Below, piece after piece: positions 9,372-18,142 of a stretch of 64,000 nucleotides of DNA (its first letter is position 1; every line of letters begins with the position of its first letter). A model generated the notes under the pieces. It saw nothing but the letters and a program-made list of their open reading frames with translations, did no database searches and had not been told where the DNA came from. Source of the stretch: Caulobacteraceae bacterium (GTDB lineage: Bacteria; Pseudomonadota; Alphaproteobacteria; Caulobacterales; Caulobacteraceae); contig JAIBAU010000002.1 of assembly GCA_019695035.1 (NCBI GenBank), forward strand, positions 62,001 to 126,000. Reading direction: 5' to 3'. The position numbers and the translations under genes are program-made.

Positions 9372-10208
9372 ATGCGTGATCCTCTGATCGCAACCGAGGA
9401 TCTCGCCGACCGCCTTGCGGAAGGCGGCGTCCGCGTCGTCGACGGCAGTTGGTTCATGGACGGCCGCGACGCTCGCTCGGCGTGGCGCGACGCCCACATC
9501 CCGGGCGCCGTCTTCTTTGACCTCGACGCCGTGGCAGATCGAACAAGCGGTTTGCCCCACATGCTTCCCCAGCCCGAGCTTTTCGCCCGGGAAGTGGGCG
9601 ACCTGGGCATTGCAGAGAACGATCACATCGTCGTCTACGACCAGGCCGGGCTGTTCTCAGCCGCGAGGGTCTGGTGGACCTTTCGCGCCATGGGCGCCCT
9701 GCGGGTTCAGGTTCTGGACGGGGGCTTGCCCAAGTGGCGCTCCGAGGGCCGGCGGCTCGACTCCGGCGTCAGCTCCCGCCCCGCGGCGTTATTCCAGGCT
9801 CGGTTGCGAGGGACGTTGATACGCACCTTCGACGAGGTGACGCATGATCTTGGAGCCGGCGGGCAGATCGTGGACGCGAGGCCAGCAGCGCGCTTCCGCG
9901 GCGAGGCGCCCGAGCCGCGGGAGGGTCTGCGAAGCGGCCATATGCCCGGGGCGCGGTCGCTTCCGTATACCGAACTGCTGAATTCGGACGGCACGATGAA
10001 GACGGCCAGCGATATCCGGAGGCTCTTCGACGCGGCGGGCGTCGATCCGGAGCGCCCCGTCACCACCACCTGCGGGTCCGGAGTGACGGCGGCGATCCTG
10101 GCCCTCGCGCTTGCGCGGCTGGGGAACGAGACCGCTGCGGTTTACGACGGTTCCTGGGCGGAATGGGGCTCCCGCGCGGATGCCGAAGTCGTGACGGGCC
10201 CGGCCTGA
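9372..10208 (+). CDS. sseA: 3-mercaptopyruvate sulfurtransferase
   Basis: The enzyme moves sulfur from 3-mercaptopyruvate to thiol acceptors or cyanide. The 278-residue product has two rhodanese domains; the catalytic loop in the second reads CGSGVTA around Cys234. This form marks mercaptopyruvate sulfurtransferases, whereas thiosulfate rhodaneses have CRKG-type loops. It is the last gene of the photolyase-cfa run, with 3 bases to cfa. It converges on the VOC gene with 3 bases between stops, leaving no room for a hairpin terminator. Confidence 0.93.
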   Translation: MRDPLIATEDLADRLAEGGVRVVDGSWFMDGRDARSAWRDAHIPGAVFFDLDAVADRTSGLPHMLPQPELFAREVGDLGIAENDHIVVYDQAGLFSAARVWWTFRAMGALRVQVLDGGLPKWRSEGRRLDSGVSSRPAALFQARLRGTLIRTFDEVTHDLGAGGQIVDARPAARFRGEAPEPREGLRSGHMPGARSLPYTELLNSDGTMKTASDIRRLFDAAGVDPERPVTTTCGSGVTAAILALALARLGNETAAVYDGSWAEWGSRADAEVVTGPA

Positions 10209-10211
10209 GGC

Positions 10212-10586
10212 TCAGCCGAGCTTGTAGCCGCAGAGCTTGTTGCCATCGAGATCGCGGAAATAGGCGAAATATGCCTTGGGCATCCGCGGCCCAGGCGCCC
10301 CCTCATCAGTGGCGCCCAGCTCCAGGGCCTTGGCGTGGAAGGCGTCCACCTCCTCGGTGGTGTCGAAGCTGAACCCGCCCATGGTGCCATTGCCGATGCA
10401 GGCGTCGCCGCCGTCGTGCGGCCGGAGCACGCCGAACATTCCGTTGTCTCGCCCGCTGTACAGACGCCCGCCGGAAGGGTGCTCGAAAACCGGCCGCATG
10501 CCGATGGAGCCCAACAGGGCGTCGTAGAACGCCTTGGCCGGCTCGAGGTTATTCGAGCCGACGGTCATGTAGCTCATGCGGGCCAC
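10212..10586 (-). CDS. VOC (glyoxalase/bleomycin resistance) family protein
   Basis: A single vicinal-oxygen-chelate domain of 124 residues: SYMTVGSNNLEPAKAFYDALL at the start, GMFGVLRP in the middle, and YFAYFRDLDGNKLCGYKLG at the end, the usual metal-ligand segment of small VOC dimers. The first frame start is upstream, but a GGAGG sits seven bases before the GTG at 10586, so I place the start there rather than at the ATG at 10577. The substrate is unknown. It follows the aap operon on the same strand but is not the same unit: it lies downstream of aapP by about 66 bases. Confidence 0.78.
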   Translation of the reverse strand: MARMSYMTVGSNNLEPAKAFYDALLGSIGMRPVFEHPSGGRLYSGRDNGMFGVLRPHDGGDACIGNGTMGGFSFDTTEEVDAFHAKALELGATDEGAPGPRMPKAYFAYFRDLDGNKLCGYKLG

Positions 10587-10652
10587 GGGCGCCCCTCCAG
10601 TCCGTTCCTTTTGGAAACTTACAGGAGCGGGATCCCTGCGCAAGGGGCCCTC

Positions 10653-11486
10653 TTAGAGAATGCGGCTGAGGAATTCCCGTGAACGTTCGTGCTTGGGATT
10701 GGAGAAGAACTGGTCCGGCGGCGCGATTTCGACAATCTCGCCCTCGTCCATAAAGATAACCCGATCCGCTACTTCCCGCGCAAAGCTCATCTCGTGGCTG
10801 ATGACCATCATGGTCATGCCCTCATAAGCCATCTCGGTCATGACCTCGAGAACCTCACCCACCATCTCGGGATCGAGCGCCGAGGTCGGTTCGTCGAAGA
10901 GCATGATCTCGGGGTTCATGGCGAGAGAGCGGGCGATGGCCGCGCGCTGCTGCTGACCGCCGGAAAGTTGCGCCGGATACTTGCGGGCCTGCTCGCCGAT
11001 ATGAACCCTTTCGAGGAGCTCCATGGCTTCCTCCTCCGCGGCCTTTCTCGGCTTCTTCAACACCCACATCGGCGCGAGCGTGCAGTTCTCAAGGATGGTC
11101 AAGTGCGGAAACAGGTTGAATTGCTGGAAGACCATGCCGGTCTTGCGACGCGCCGCTGTGGCCTCCTTCGGGGGGCCCTTCAGATCGCAGCCGACGACCT
11201 TGATGCGGCCCTCCTGGTAGGGCTCGAGCGCGTTCACGCAGCGGATCAAGGTCGACTTGCCCGAGCCTGAGGGGCCGAGGATCACCACCTTCTCGTTGTC
11301 GCGGATCGAAAGGTCGACGCCGCGCAGGATATGGGTGTCGCCGTACCACTTGTGGACGCCCTCGATCTCGACGCAGGGCGGGCCAAGCGCGGGACGCACC
11401 CGGGCCGGAGGAGCGGGGGTTGCCGCCGCCTGCGGGGCCGCGGCGGACTTGCGGGCCGCCGGTTTCTTTGCGGGCGCTCTGGTCAT
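10653..11486 (-). CDS. aapP: General L-amino-acid ABC transporter, ATP-binding protein
   Basis: The cytosolic ATPase of a polar amino-acid importer, 277 residues. The sequence shows Walker [11 protein letters not shown]-loop [13 protein letters not shown], signature LSGGQQQR, Walker [14 protein letters not shown], and the switch histidine in VISHEM. The core is closest to the AapP/BztD type by family pattern. An unusual Lys/Ala/Pro-rich extension of about 35-40 residues precedes the first strand ([11 protein letters not shown]). The start ATGA overlaps the stop of aapM by 4 bases, showing translational coupling. Confidence 0.92.
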   Translation of the reverse strand: MTRAPAKKPAARKSAAAPQAAATPAPPARVRPALGPPCVEIEGVHKWYGDTHILRGVDLSIRDNEKVVILGPSGSGKSTLIRCVNALEPYQEGRIKVVGCDLKGPPKEATAARRKTGMVFQQFNLFPHLTILENCTLAPMWVLKKPRKAAEEEAMELLERVHIGEQARKYPAQLSGGQQQRAAIARSLAMNPEIMLFDEPTSALDPEMVGEVLEVMTEMAYEGMTMMVISHEMSFAREVADRVIFMDEGEIVEIAPPDQFFSNPKHERSREFLSRIL

Positions 11487-12580
11487 GCAGGTTCTCGCGC
11501 GGGTTTGGCTTCCTTGCCGGTCTGCTTCTCGAGCGAGGCCGACCAGCGGGACATGGAGAAACAGGCCACCCAGAACACGAAGGCGACGAAGACGTAGCCC
11601 TCGTTTTCCAGGCCCAGCCAGCTGAAGTCGCTGAGGGCCTGCCTGATCACGCCCGTCACCTCGAGGATGGCGATGACGTAGAGCAGGCTGGTGTCCTTGA
11701 AGAGGCCGATGAAGGTGTTCACGATGGCCGGGATGGAAATGCGGATCGCCTGGGGCAGGACCACCAGGCCCGTCGTCTGCAATAGGCCCAGTCCCAGGGC
11801 GTGCGCGGCCTCCCGCTGGCCCTTGGGCACCGACTGGAGTCCCCCCCGCACCGCCTCGGCCATGTAGGCCGACGAGAACAGGGTCACGACGGCCAGGGCC
11901 CGCATCAGCTTGTCGAGGTTCACCCCGGCCGGCAGGAACAGCGGCAGGACGACCGACGACATGAACAGCAGCGTGATGAGCGGCACGCCCCGGATGATCT
12001 CGATGAAGCCGATGGAGAAGGCCTTGATGATCGGCAGGTCCGACCGGCGGCCGAATGCCAGCAGGATCCCGATCGGCAGCGCGAAAATGGCGCCGGTCAG
12101 GCCAACCAGCACGTTCAGCATGATGCCGCCCCAGTAGTCGGTCGGCACGCTGGGCAGAATGTTGGCCCCGCCCAGGATGGCGATCGCGGCGATCACCCCC
12201 ACGGGCGCGAGCAGCGCGCTCCACGCCGGCAAGTCGCGCTTGACGACCGGAAAGACGGCGACGGCCAGGAACAGCATGGCCAGAGCGACCCGGTACAGGT
12301 GCCCCTCCGGATAGTAGCCAGCCACGACCTGTCGCCAGCGGGCGGTGATCACCGCCCAGCAGGCCCCGCCGGACTTGCAGGCCTCCTTGGATTCCCCGAA
12401 CCAGTCGGCCCGGATCACCGCCCAGTCGAGGGCGTGCCAAACCAGCCAACCGAACACGATGGCGACCACCACCGTCAGGATGCTGTCGGCCACCGAACCG
12501 AACAGGTTCTGACGGGCCCACTGCCAGGCGGTCAGGCGGGGCGCGAGACGGGGCGCGCGGGTCACGGCGGCGTCGCTCAT
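11483..12580 (-). CDS. aapM: General L-amino-acid ABC transporter, permease AapM
   Basis: An inner-membrane permease of 365 residues with many hydrophobic segments and the EAA loop [23 protein letters not shown] that contacts the ATPase. Length and the large segment between the first membrane helices and the MetI-like domain fit the AapM/BztC type. It starts at the ATG at 12580, whose ATGA overlaps the stop of aapQ, and its own stop overlaps aapP. The longer open frame further upstream lies within aapQ and is not used. Confidence 0.9.
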   Translation of the reverse strand: MSDAAVTRAPRLAPRLTAWQWARQNLFGSVADSILTVVVAIVFGWLVWHALDWAVIRADWFGESKEACKSGGACWAVITARWRQVVAGYYPEGHLYRVALAMLFLAVAVFPVVKRDLPAWSALLAPVGVIAAIAILGGANILPSVPTDYWGGIMLNVLVGLTGAIFALPIGILLAFGRRSDLPIIKAFSIGFIEIIRGVPLITLLFMSSVVLPLFLPAGVNLDKLMRALAVVTLFSSAYMAEAVRGGLQSVPKGQREAAHALGLGLLQTTGLVVLPQAIRISIPAIVNTFIGLFKDTSLLYVIAILEVTGVIRQALSDFSWLGLENEGYVFVAFVFWVACFSMSRWSASLEKQTGKEAKPAREPA

Positions 12581-13740
12581 CGCGGCGTCGCCCATACGGC
12601 GGACTGTGCGTTGTACCAGTTCATGAACAGGGACACCGAGAGGCTGCAGGCAAGGTAGAACAGCATCACCAGCGAGAGCGTCTCGATGGCCTGGCCGGTC
12701 TGGTTCAGGCTGGTCCCGGCGAAAACGGCGACAAGGTCGGGATAGCCTATGATCACGGCCAGCGACGAGTTCTTGGTCAGGTTCAGGTACTGGCTGGCCA
12801 GAGGGGGCACGATCACCCGCATCGCCTGGGGCAGGATGACCAGCCGCAGGGTCTGCCCCTCGGACAATCCGATCGCCCGGGCGGCCTCGCCCTGGCCCTT
12901 GGCGACGGCGGTCAGGCCCCCCCGGACGATCTCGGCGATAAAGCTGCCGGTGTAGAAGCTGAGCGCAATCCATAGCGCCATCAGCGCGGGCGACATGGTG
13001 AAGCCCCCCGAAAAGCCGAAGCCTTCACGATGAGGCACGTCGATTCCGATGGGGTTCCCGGTGCCGAGGAAAGCCAGCAGAACGCCCACCCCCGCCACGG
13101 CCCAGCCCCAGTGCGGTGAAGCGCCCTTGCCATGCTCCGTGCGCAGCCGACGCAGCCGGGCCGACACAAAGAAGGCGGCCAGGATGAAGGCGACGGAACC
13201 CCACACGGCCACGTCGGCCAGGCCATTCAGCCAGAGCTGCGGGAGGTAGACTCCGCGGTTGGTCAGGAAGGCGACCCCGTCGGCGCCGAGCGCGCTTCGC
13301 GGCGGCGGCAGAAGCAGGGCGATGTTGTACCAGACCAGGATCTGTACCGGCAGCGGCGTGTTTCGCGCGATTTCCACGTAGGTCGTCGCCACCAGGCGGC
13401 CGAGGTAGTTTCGGGACACTCGCATGACCCCGGCGATCAGGCCGATCACCGTCGCCGTGACGATGCCCATCGAGGCCACGAGGATCGTGTTCAGCGCCCC
13501 GACCAGGAACACCCGCGCATAGGTGTCCGTAGGCTCGTAGGGAACGAGGTTCTGGGCGATGTCGAACCCCGCCTCGCGATCCAGGAAGCCGTACCCCGTC
13601 GAAATGCCGCGCGCCTCGATGTTGGCGCCGGCGTTCCCGGACAGCCAGACCGCCAACACGACCAAACCGAAGATGAGCAGGCCCTGGGCGAGAAGTCCCC
13701 TCGCCCCGCCCATCCGCTCCATGAAGCCCCCCCGCCCCAT
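12577..13740 (-). CDS. aapQ: General L-amino-acid ABC transporter, permease AapQ
   Basis: The second permease, 387 residues. It has an N-terminal helix ([14 protein letters not shown]), a periplasmic stretch with [17 protein letters not shown], MetI-like helices, and the EAA loop [23 protein letters not shown]. AapQ and AapM form the heterodimeric membrane channel. It begins 4 bases after the aapJ stop and overlaps aapM by 4 bases, so stoichiometry is probably fixed by coupled translation. Confidence 0.9.
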   Translation of the reverse strand: MGRGGFMERMGGARGLLAQGLLIFGLVVLAVWLSGNAGANIEARGISTGYGFLDREAGFDIAQNLVPYEPTDTYARVFLVGALNTILVASMGIVTATVIGLIAGVMRVSRNYLGRLVATTYVEIARNTPLPVQILVWYNIALLLPPPRSALGADGVAFLTNRGVYLPQLWLNGLADVAVWGSVAFILAAFFVSARLRRLRTEHGKGASPHWGWAVAGVGVLLAFLGTGNPIGIDVPHREGFGFSGGFTMSPALMALWIALSFYTGSFIAEIVRGGLTAVAKGQGEAARAIGLSEGQTLRLVILPQAMRVIVPPLASQYLNLTKNSSLAVIIGYPDLVAVFAGTSLNQTGQAIETLSLVMLFYLACSLSVSLFMNWYNAQSAVWATPR

Positions 13741-13744
13741 GCCG

Positions 13745-14848
13745 CTACCTCACCGGCGGGGAATACATGAGCCCCGGCTTGTCGGTGGACCAGAGGGCGT
13801 TGATGCCCCGCTCCAGCTTCATGGGCGAGGTGCGCCCGATGTTCCGCTGGAAGATCTCGCCGTAGTTCCCCTCGGCCTTGATGATCCGGTAGGCCCAGTC
13901 GTTGGAGAGGCCCAGCATCGCACCCATGCCGCCCTCCACTCCGAGCAGGCGGCGCGTTTCGGGATCCTTGGAGTTGCGGCGCATCTGGTCGACGTTGGCC
14001 TGGGTGATCCCCAGCTCCTCGGCGAGGATGGTGGCGTAGAGAGTCCAGGCGACGATATCTCGCCACTGACTGTCGCCCTGGCGAACCGCCGGGCCGAGCG
14101 GCTCCTTCGAGACCACCTCCGGCAGGATGATGTGGTCGTTTGGATTGGACAGTGTCGAGCGAACGGCGGCCAGCTGGCTGACATCGGTCGTCAGGGCGTC
14201 GCACGCCTCCTTGGCGTAGTTGGCGCGCGCCTGATCCTCTGTCTCCACGACGACCGGCTCGTATTTCAGGCCGCGAGCGCGGAAATAGTCGGCCAGGGTC
14301 AGCTCGGTCGTCGTACCGGTCTGCACGCAGATACGCGCCCCGTTCAGCTCGGTGACCGAATGCACGTTCAGCGACTTGGGCACCATGAAGCCCTGACCGT
14401 CGTAGTAGTTCACCCCGGCGAAATCGAGCGCGTTGCCGCTGTCGCGGGACAGGGTCCAGGTCGTGTTTCGCCAGAGGACGTCGACCTCTCCCGACACCAC
14501 GGCGGTGAAGCGCTCCTTCGATGAAAGCGGCTGGAAGCGCACGGCGTTGGGATCGCCGAAGATCGCCGCCGCCATCGCGCGGCAGAAGTCCACATCGAAG
14601 CCCCGCCAGCGCCCGCGATTGTCCGGGTAGGCGAAGCCGATCAGCCCCTGGTTCACGCCGCAGACCAGCCGCCGTCGCGCCTTCACGGTCTTGAGGGTCG
14701 CTCCCTGGGCGCCCATCGCCGGCCCATTGGCCGAGGGCGCGCCGTCGACCGCCACGGCCTCGGGCGGCGGACCGTCGACGGCCGACCCGGGATTGCCGCA
14801 AGCGGCAAGGCTACCGAGCACGGCGAAGACGGCGAGTCGCTTGTGCAT
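13745..14848 (-). CDS. aapJ: General L-amino-acid ABC transporter, substrate-binding lipoprotein
   Basis: This extracytoplasmic receptor delivers amino acids to AapQMP. The 367-residue product has family blocks GVNQGLIGFAYPDNRGRW, GFDVDFCRAMAAAIFGD, and the C-terminal ERGINALWSTDKPGLMY of AapJ/BztA proteins. The signal is a lipoprotein type: LAAC with Cys17, followed by a flexible Pro/Ala-rich linker of about 35 residues. Most Gram-negative homologues are soluble periplasmic proteins, so membrane tethering is a variation. It is first in the operon; the 100 bases to the divergent metC must carry its promoter. Confidence 0.9.
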   Translation of the reverse strand: MHKRLAVFAVLGSLAACGNPGSAVDGPPPEAVAVDGAPSANGPAMGAQGATLKTVKARRRLVCGVNQGLIGFAYPDNRGRWRGFDVDFCRAMAAAIFGDPNAVRFQPLSSKERFTAVVSGEVDVLWRNTTWTLSRDSGNALDFAGVNYYDGQGFMVPKSLNVHSVTELNGARICVQTGTTTELTLADYFRARGLKYEPVVVETEDQARANYAKEACDALTTDVSQLAAVRSTLSNPNDHIILPEVVSKEPLGPAVRQGDSQWRDIVAWTLYATILAEELGITQANVDQMRRNSKDPETRRLLGVEGGMGAMLGLSNDWAYRIIKAEGNYGEIFQRNIGRTSPMKLERGINALWSTDKPGLMYSPPVR

Positions 14849-14950
14849 TGAAGCTCCCCCTGACGCGAACTGGATGCGGTTGCCGGGTGCGGCCCGGCCG
14901 CATACTCCTGTCAGGCGAGACGACAGCCTCAGGAACCCCGCGTCAACCCC

Positions 14951-16120
14951 ATGGACGAACGCACCCGCCTGATCCGAAGCGCAACCCGGCGTGGCGGCCC
15001 CCGGCGGGCGGTCAATCCTCCCATCGAACGGGCCACGACCCTGCTGAACGAGCGGGCGTCGGACCTTCGCGATTCGTCGCTGGGGCCGGTCTACGGAATC
15101 GAGGGCCTGGGCGTTCATCGCGCGCTGGAGGACGCGCTCAAGGAGCTTGAGGGCGCGACGCATGTCTTCCTGCTCCCCACCGGCTTGGCCGCGGTGACCG
15201 TAGCGGCGCAGGCGGTCCTGCGACCGGGGGACCAGGCCTTGGTGACCGACGCCGCTTACGGGCCGACCCGCCGGTTCTTCGAACGGGAACTGAAGCGCTG
15301 GCAGGTGGAGACCGCCTTCTATCCGGCCGCCGGGGAGGCCTCTGACATCCTCGGCCGAATCCAGCCGGCCACGAAGCTCCTGCACATCGAGTCGCCTGGA
15401 TCGGTGACCTTCGACATGGTGGACGTCCCGGCGCTCGCGAGCGGGGCGAAGACCGCCGGGGTCGTCACCCTCATGGACAACACCTGGGCGGCCGGCGTCC
15501 TGTTCAAGCCGTTGGCCCACGGCGTCGACCTCTCGGTGCAGGCCCTGTCCAAGTACGTCGGCGGCCACTCGGACGTCTTCCTCGGGTCGGTCGCAACCAA
15601 CGACGCCCGCTTGGCGCGCCGCGTGGCGAACCTGATCGAGGATGCCGGCTGGTACGTGTCGCCCGACGACTGCTGGCTGGCTTTACGTGGCCTTCGGACC
15701 CTGCACGTCCGCCTCACCCAGCATTTCGAGAATGCACGCAAGGTCGCCGAGTGGCTGGAAGGGCAGCCGGAGGTCGCCGAAGTGTTGTGGCCGGGCCTCG
15801 GCTCGTCGCCACACCACGCACTCTGGTCCCGCGACTATGTAGGCGCTTGTGGCCTCATGGGGGTGGTTCTGAAACCGGGCGCTCCCGGGCGGGCCGAGGC
15901 CGCGCTGGACGCCCTCGAACTCTTCGGGCTCGGCTACTCGTGGGGCGGGTTCGAAAGCTTGGCCACCTTTGAGGAACCGCAGTTGGGCCGCCGACTTCAC
16001 CAGCGCCCCCTCCCCGGCCCGCTTCTGCGCCTGCACGTTGGGCTTGAGGCGGCTGGCGACCTGATCGCCGATCTGCGTCGCGGCCTCGACGTCTACGGAG
16101 GCGATGGCGGCCACGGCTGA
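14951..16120 (+). CDS. metC: Cystathionine beta-lyase (PLP-dependent trans-sulfuration enzyme)
   Basis: The enzyme cleaves cystathionine to homocysteine, pyruvate and ammonia in methionine synthesis. The 389-residue product shows the Cys/Met metabolism PLP fold: YGIEGLGVHRALEDAL, LMDNTWAAGVLFKPLAHGVDLSVQALSKYVGGHSD with the Schiff-base lysine at about residue 201, and SYSWGGFESL-like GYSWGGFESLATF near 316, which is diagnostic of the MetC branch. It is divergent from the amino-acid transporter operon; a shared regulator is possible but not shown. Confidence 0.9.
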   Translation: MDERTRLIRSATRRGGPRRAVNPPIERATTLLNERASDLRDSSLGPVYGIEGLGVHRALEDALKELEGATHVFLLPTGLAAVTVAAQAVLRPGDQALVTDAAYGPTRRFFERELKRWQVETAFYPAAGEASDILGRIQPATKLLHIESPGSVTFDMVDVPALASGAKTAGVVTLMDNTWAAGVLFKPLAHGVDLSVQALSKYVGGHSDVFLGSVATNDARLARRVANLIEDAGWYVSPDDCWLALRGLRTLHVRLTQHFENARKVAEWLEGQPEVAEVLWPGLGSSPHHALWSRDYVGACGLMGVVLKPGAPGRAEAALDALELFGLGYSWGGFESLATFEEPQLGRRLHQRPLPGPLLRLHVGLEAAGDLIADLRRGLDVYGGDGGHG

Positions 16121-16142
16121 TCAGGCGCCCAGGATTGTCGAG

Positions 16143-16219
16143 TGGCGCGCCCTGCAGGACTCGAACCTGCAACCGCCTGCTTAGAAGGCAGGTGCTCTAT
16201 CCAGTTGAGCTAAGGGCGC
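16143..16219 (-). tRNA. tRNA-Arg (anticodon TCT)
   Basis: A full cloverleaf can be drawn on the minus strand: a 7-bp acceptor stem GCGCCCT/AGGGCGC, the D arm beginning TAGCTC, anticodon stem CCTGC/GCAGG with loop CTTCTAA giving anticodon TCT, a GGTTCGAGTC T-arm region, and an encoded CCA at 16143-16145. It reads AGA codons, which are rare in a genome this GC-rich. The gene is downstream of the convergent metC. Confidence 0.95.
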
Positions 16220-16235
16220 CCGGCGGGGCACGGGA

Positions 16236-16541
16236 CTAGTGGGTCCAGGGCTGCTTGCGGCCGAACGCGAAGTTGTCCGCGTAGGCCTTGATGATAGTTC
16301 TGGTTTCGTTGGGCTCGAAGACACGGAACGGAATGCCGTGACGCTGGGCGTACTCGACCGCCTGCTCCCGGGACTCGAAGTTGAGGACGACCTGGGCGTT
16401 CATGTCGCTGGACGAGCTCCAGCCCATTAGCGGGTCGGGCGTGCGCGCCGAGGCGGGCTCGAACTCGAGCTTCCACACCTGCGTCTTGGCCTTGCCCGAT
16501 TGCATGGCCGGCTTGGCGGGGCGGTAGATGCGCGCGAGCAT
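16236..16541 (-). CDS. NADH:ubiquinone oxidoreductase accessory subunit, NDUFS4 (ETC complex I) family
   Basis: A 101-residue homologue of the mitochondrial 18-kDa (NDUFS4/AQDQ) subunit that stabilises the electron-input module of complex I; alphaproteobacteria share it with mitochondria. Visible signatures are ARIYRPAKPAMQSGKAKTQ at the start, DPLMGWSSSSDMNAQV in the middle, and the C-terminal FAFGRKQPWTH. It has no signal peptide and would act on the cytoplasmic arm. The gene is isolated between tRNA-Arg and tRNA-Pro. Confidence 0.9.
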   Translation of the reverse strand: MLARIYRPAKPAMQSGKAKTQVWKLEFEPASARTPDPLMGWSSSSDMNAQVVLNFESREQAVEYAQRHGIPFRVFEPNETRTIIKAYADNFAFGRKQPWTH

Positions 16542-16567
16542 GCTCGTCTCCAGTTCCTGTCTGGCGG

Positions 16568-16644
16568 TGGTCGGGGCGGCAAGATTCGAACTTGCGACCC
16601 TCTGCTCCCAAAGCAGATGCGCTACCAGGCTGCGCTACGCCCCG
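16568..16644 (-). tRNA. tRNA-Pro (anticodon TGG)
   Basis: Minus-strand cloverleaf with acceptor stem CGGGGCG/CGCCCCG, D arm TAGCGCAGCCTGGTAGCGCA, anticodon stem TCTGC/GCAGA around loop TTTGGGA (anticodon TGG), T loop GTTCGAATC, and encoded CCA at 16568-16570. It lies 26 bases upstream of the NDUFS4 gene start on the same strand. Confidence 0.95.
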
Positions 16645-16699
16645 GACCGCCGGCGAGGCGCCTCTTTGCCATGCAACCCCTTTGGCCGCAACGAAGCCG

Positions 16700-17200
16700 T
16701 TAGCGCGTTCCGAAGAACGGGTGACGCACCGTATCGCCCTCGCGGATCCCCAACTCCGCGGCGAGGCCGCCGTTGATCTCCAGCACGCCGGTGGCCGGCC
16801 CGTACGACGGCAGCGGGGTCTCGTTGAACGGGACGGCGTTGGCCTGGATCGAGATGATCCGGCCGCTCCGGTCAATGTAGATGATGTCGAGCGGAATGTA
16901 GGTGTTTCGCATCCAGAACGACCGCTCGCGGTTGTCCTGAAACTCGAACAGCATGCCGTGGTCACGCGGCATGGACGGGCGATTCATCAGTCCGTGCTCG
17001 CGCTCGGCCTCGTCGTCGGCGATCTCGACCTTGAAGGCGTGACGGCCGCCCGAGGTGACCACGGTCAAATCCTCCAGGGGCGAGATGTAGCCGGCTTCGG
17101 CGCTGGCCGCCGCGTTCGAGCGGTCGCCAAGGGCGCAGGCCCCCAGCATCAGAGCCGCGGAGAAAGCGGCCAGCAGGGCTCGGCGAGCGAGGAAACGCAT
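16700..17200 (-). CDS. DUF192 family lipoprotein
   Basis: A 166-residue exported protein. A lipobox LGAC places the modified cysteine at residue 22. The DUF192 domain follows: HGLMNRPSMPRDHGMLFEF, ERSFWMRNTYIPLDIIYID and VLEINGGLAAELGIREGD are the family hallmarks. The biochemical role of DUF192 proteins is not established. It lies 41 bases downstream of the double cold-shock gene on the same strand. Confidence 0.85.
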   Translation of the reverse strand: MRFLARRALLAAFSAALMLGACALGDRSNAAASAEAGYISPLEDLTVVTSGGRHAFKVEIADDEAEREHGLMNRPSMPRDHGMLFEFQDNRERSFWMRNTYIPLDIIYIDRSGRIISIQANAVPFNETPLPSYGPATGVLEINGGLAAELGIREGDTVRHPFFGTR

Positions 17201-17241
17201 GGGCAGTCGTCCGACGTAGGGCCCTCAGCCCGACGGCGGGC

Positions 17242-17826
17242 CTAGACCGGTTGAATCTCCGCCACGACCAGCCCCTTCGGGCCGTCCGCGAACCGGACCA
17301 TCACGTCCTCCCCCGGCTGCAGGTCGTCAAGCCCGCAGCGGTGAAGAATTTCGACGTGCACGAAGATGTCGCCCGGCTCGGCGTCCCGCACCACAAAGCC
17401 GTAACCTTTGGTGCGATTGAACCACTTCACCTTGGCGCGCTCCAGCGGACCAGACGCCTCGATCGGCTGTGACGGCCGGCGCGGCGTGCGGACGAATTCG
17501 GCGCCCCGATCGCGACGCAGGCTGTCGTAGCCCCGGCGTTCGGGCGGCGGCGGCGCCGCGCTTTCGTCGATTTCGAAGATGGAGGCGACCTGCCACCCCT
17601 TGGGCCGTCGGATCACATCACAGACGATAGTCGCGCCCTCCATGGCGCTCTCCCGCCCGGAGTCCCGCAGGCTCGTGATGTGCAGCAGCACGTCCTTGAG
17701 ACCGGTCTTGTCCGGCTCGTCCGGGACGATGAATCCGTAACCCTTACCCGGATCGAACCATTTGATTCGCCCGCTAATTCTCACCGCCTCGTCATGCGAG
17801 TCGGCGTCTTCCAAGTCGTACCCCAC
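17242..17826 (-). CDS. Protein with two cold-shock domains
   Basis: A 194-residue cytosolic nucleic-acid-binding protein made of two cold-shock domains joined by a Pro/Arg-rich linker. Domain 1 (about residues 17-85) has [17 protein letters not shown] and DVLLHIT; domain 2 (about 128-194) has [16 protein letters not shown] and DIFVHVE, that is, RNP1-like and RNP2-like motifs in each. The double-domain form is common in Caulobacterales and related groups. Translation starts from a GTG at 17826. The leader contains a tandem 11-base repeat and hairpins, listed separately. Confidence 0.9.
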   Translation of the reverse strand: MGYDLEDADSHDEAVRISGRIKWFDPGKGYGFIVPDEPDKTGLKDVLLHITSLRDSGRESAMEGATIVCDVIRRPKGWQVASIFEIDESAAPPPPERRGYDSLRRDRGAEFVRTPRRPSQPIEASGPLERAKVKWFNRTKGYGFVVRDAEPGDIFVHVEILHRCGLDDLQPGEDVMVRFADGPKGLVVAEIQPV

Positions 17827-17839
17827 AGCCCCAGCCCCT

Positions 17840-17861
17840 AGCCGTCGTCAAGCCGTCGTCA
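17840..17861. repeat. Perfect tandem 11-base repeat in the cold-shock gene leader
   Basis: The unit AGCCGTCGTCA occurs twice head to tail, at 17840-17850 and 17851-17861, 14 bases upstream of the GTG start of the double cold-shock gene. On the gene's strand the unit reads TGACGACGGCT. It could be a regulator half-site pair, part of a promoter, or a chance short duplication. Confidence 0.6.
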
Positions 17862-17922
17862 GTGGCCCGCTTCCCCCCTACGGACGCGAGACCATAACAT
17901 GGTTATCTTTCTTTAAGGGATG

Positions 17923-17959
17923 GGGGAAACGAAAATTTCCCCGGACGGACGAATCCGTC
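17923..17959. repeat. Two adjacent hairpins between tRNA-Glu and the cold-shock gene
   Basis: Two perfect inverted repeats are adjacent: GGGGAAA at 17923-17929 pairs with TTTCCCC at 17936-17942, and GACGGA at 17944-17949 pairs with TCCGTC at 17954-17959 around a four-base loop. They lie just downstream of tRNA-Glu on its strand and upstream of the cold-shock gene. Neither is followed by a clean T-tract, so a terminator call is weak; a processing signal or leader structure is also possible. Confidence 0.45.
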
Positions 17960-17969
17960 AGGTCACGCG

Positions 17970-18044
17970 TGGCAGTCCCTAGGGGAATCGAACCCCTCTT
18001 TTCAGGTTGAAAACCTGACGTCCTAACCGATAGACGAAGGGACC
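17970..18044 (-). tRNA. tRNA-Glu (anticodon TTC)
   Basis: Minus-strand cloverleaf: acceptor GGTCCCT pairs with AGGGACT (a G-U at the first pair), D arm TCGTCTATCGGTTAGGAC, anticodon stem TCAGG/CCTGA with loop TTTTCAA (anticodon TTC), T-arm GGGGTTCGATTCCCC, and CCA encoded at 17970-17972. In an organism with ALAS-type HemA this tRNA serves translation only, not heme synthesis. Confidence 0.95.
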
Positions 18045-18142
18045 GCGGCGCGGAGCGGCGGATATAACCGTCGATTCCCGAGCGCGCAAGACCGGATTCC
18101 CATCGTGCAGCGCCTTTCCGCGCCGCCCGCCCGGTGCGCGCG

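Noticed and set aside
11487..12521. Upstream extension of the aapP frame
   Set aside because: This part is the aapM coding region read in another frame; the ATPase begins at 11486.
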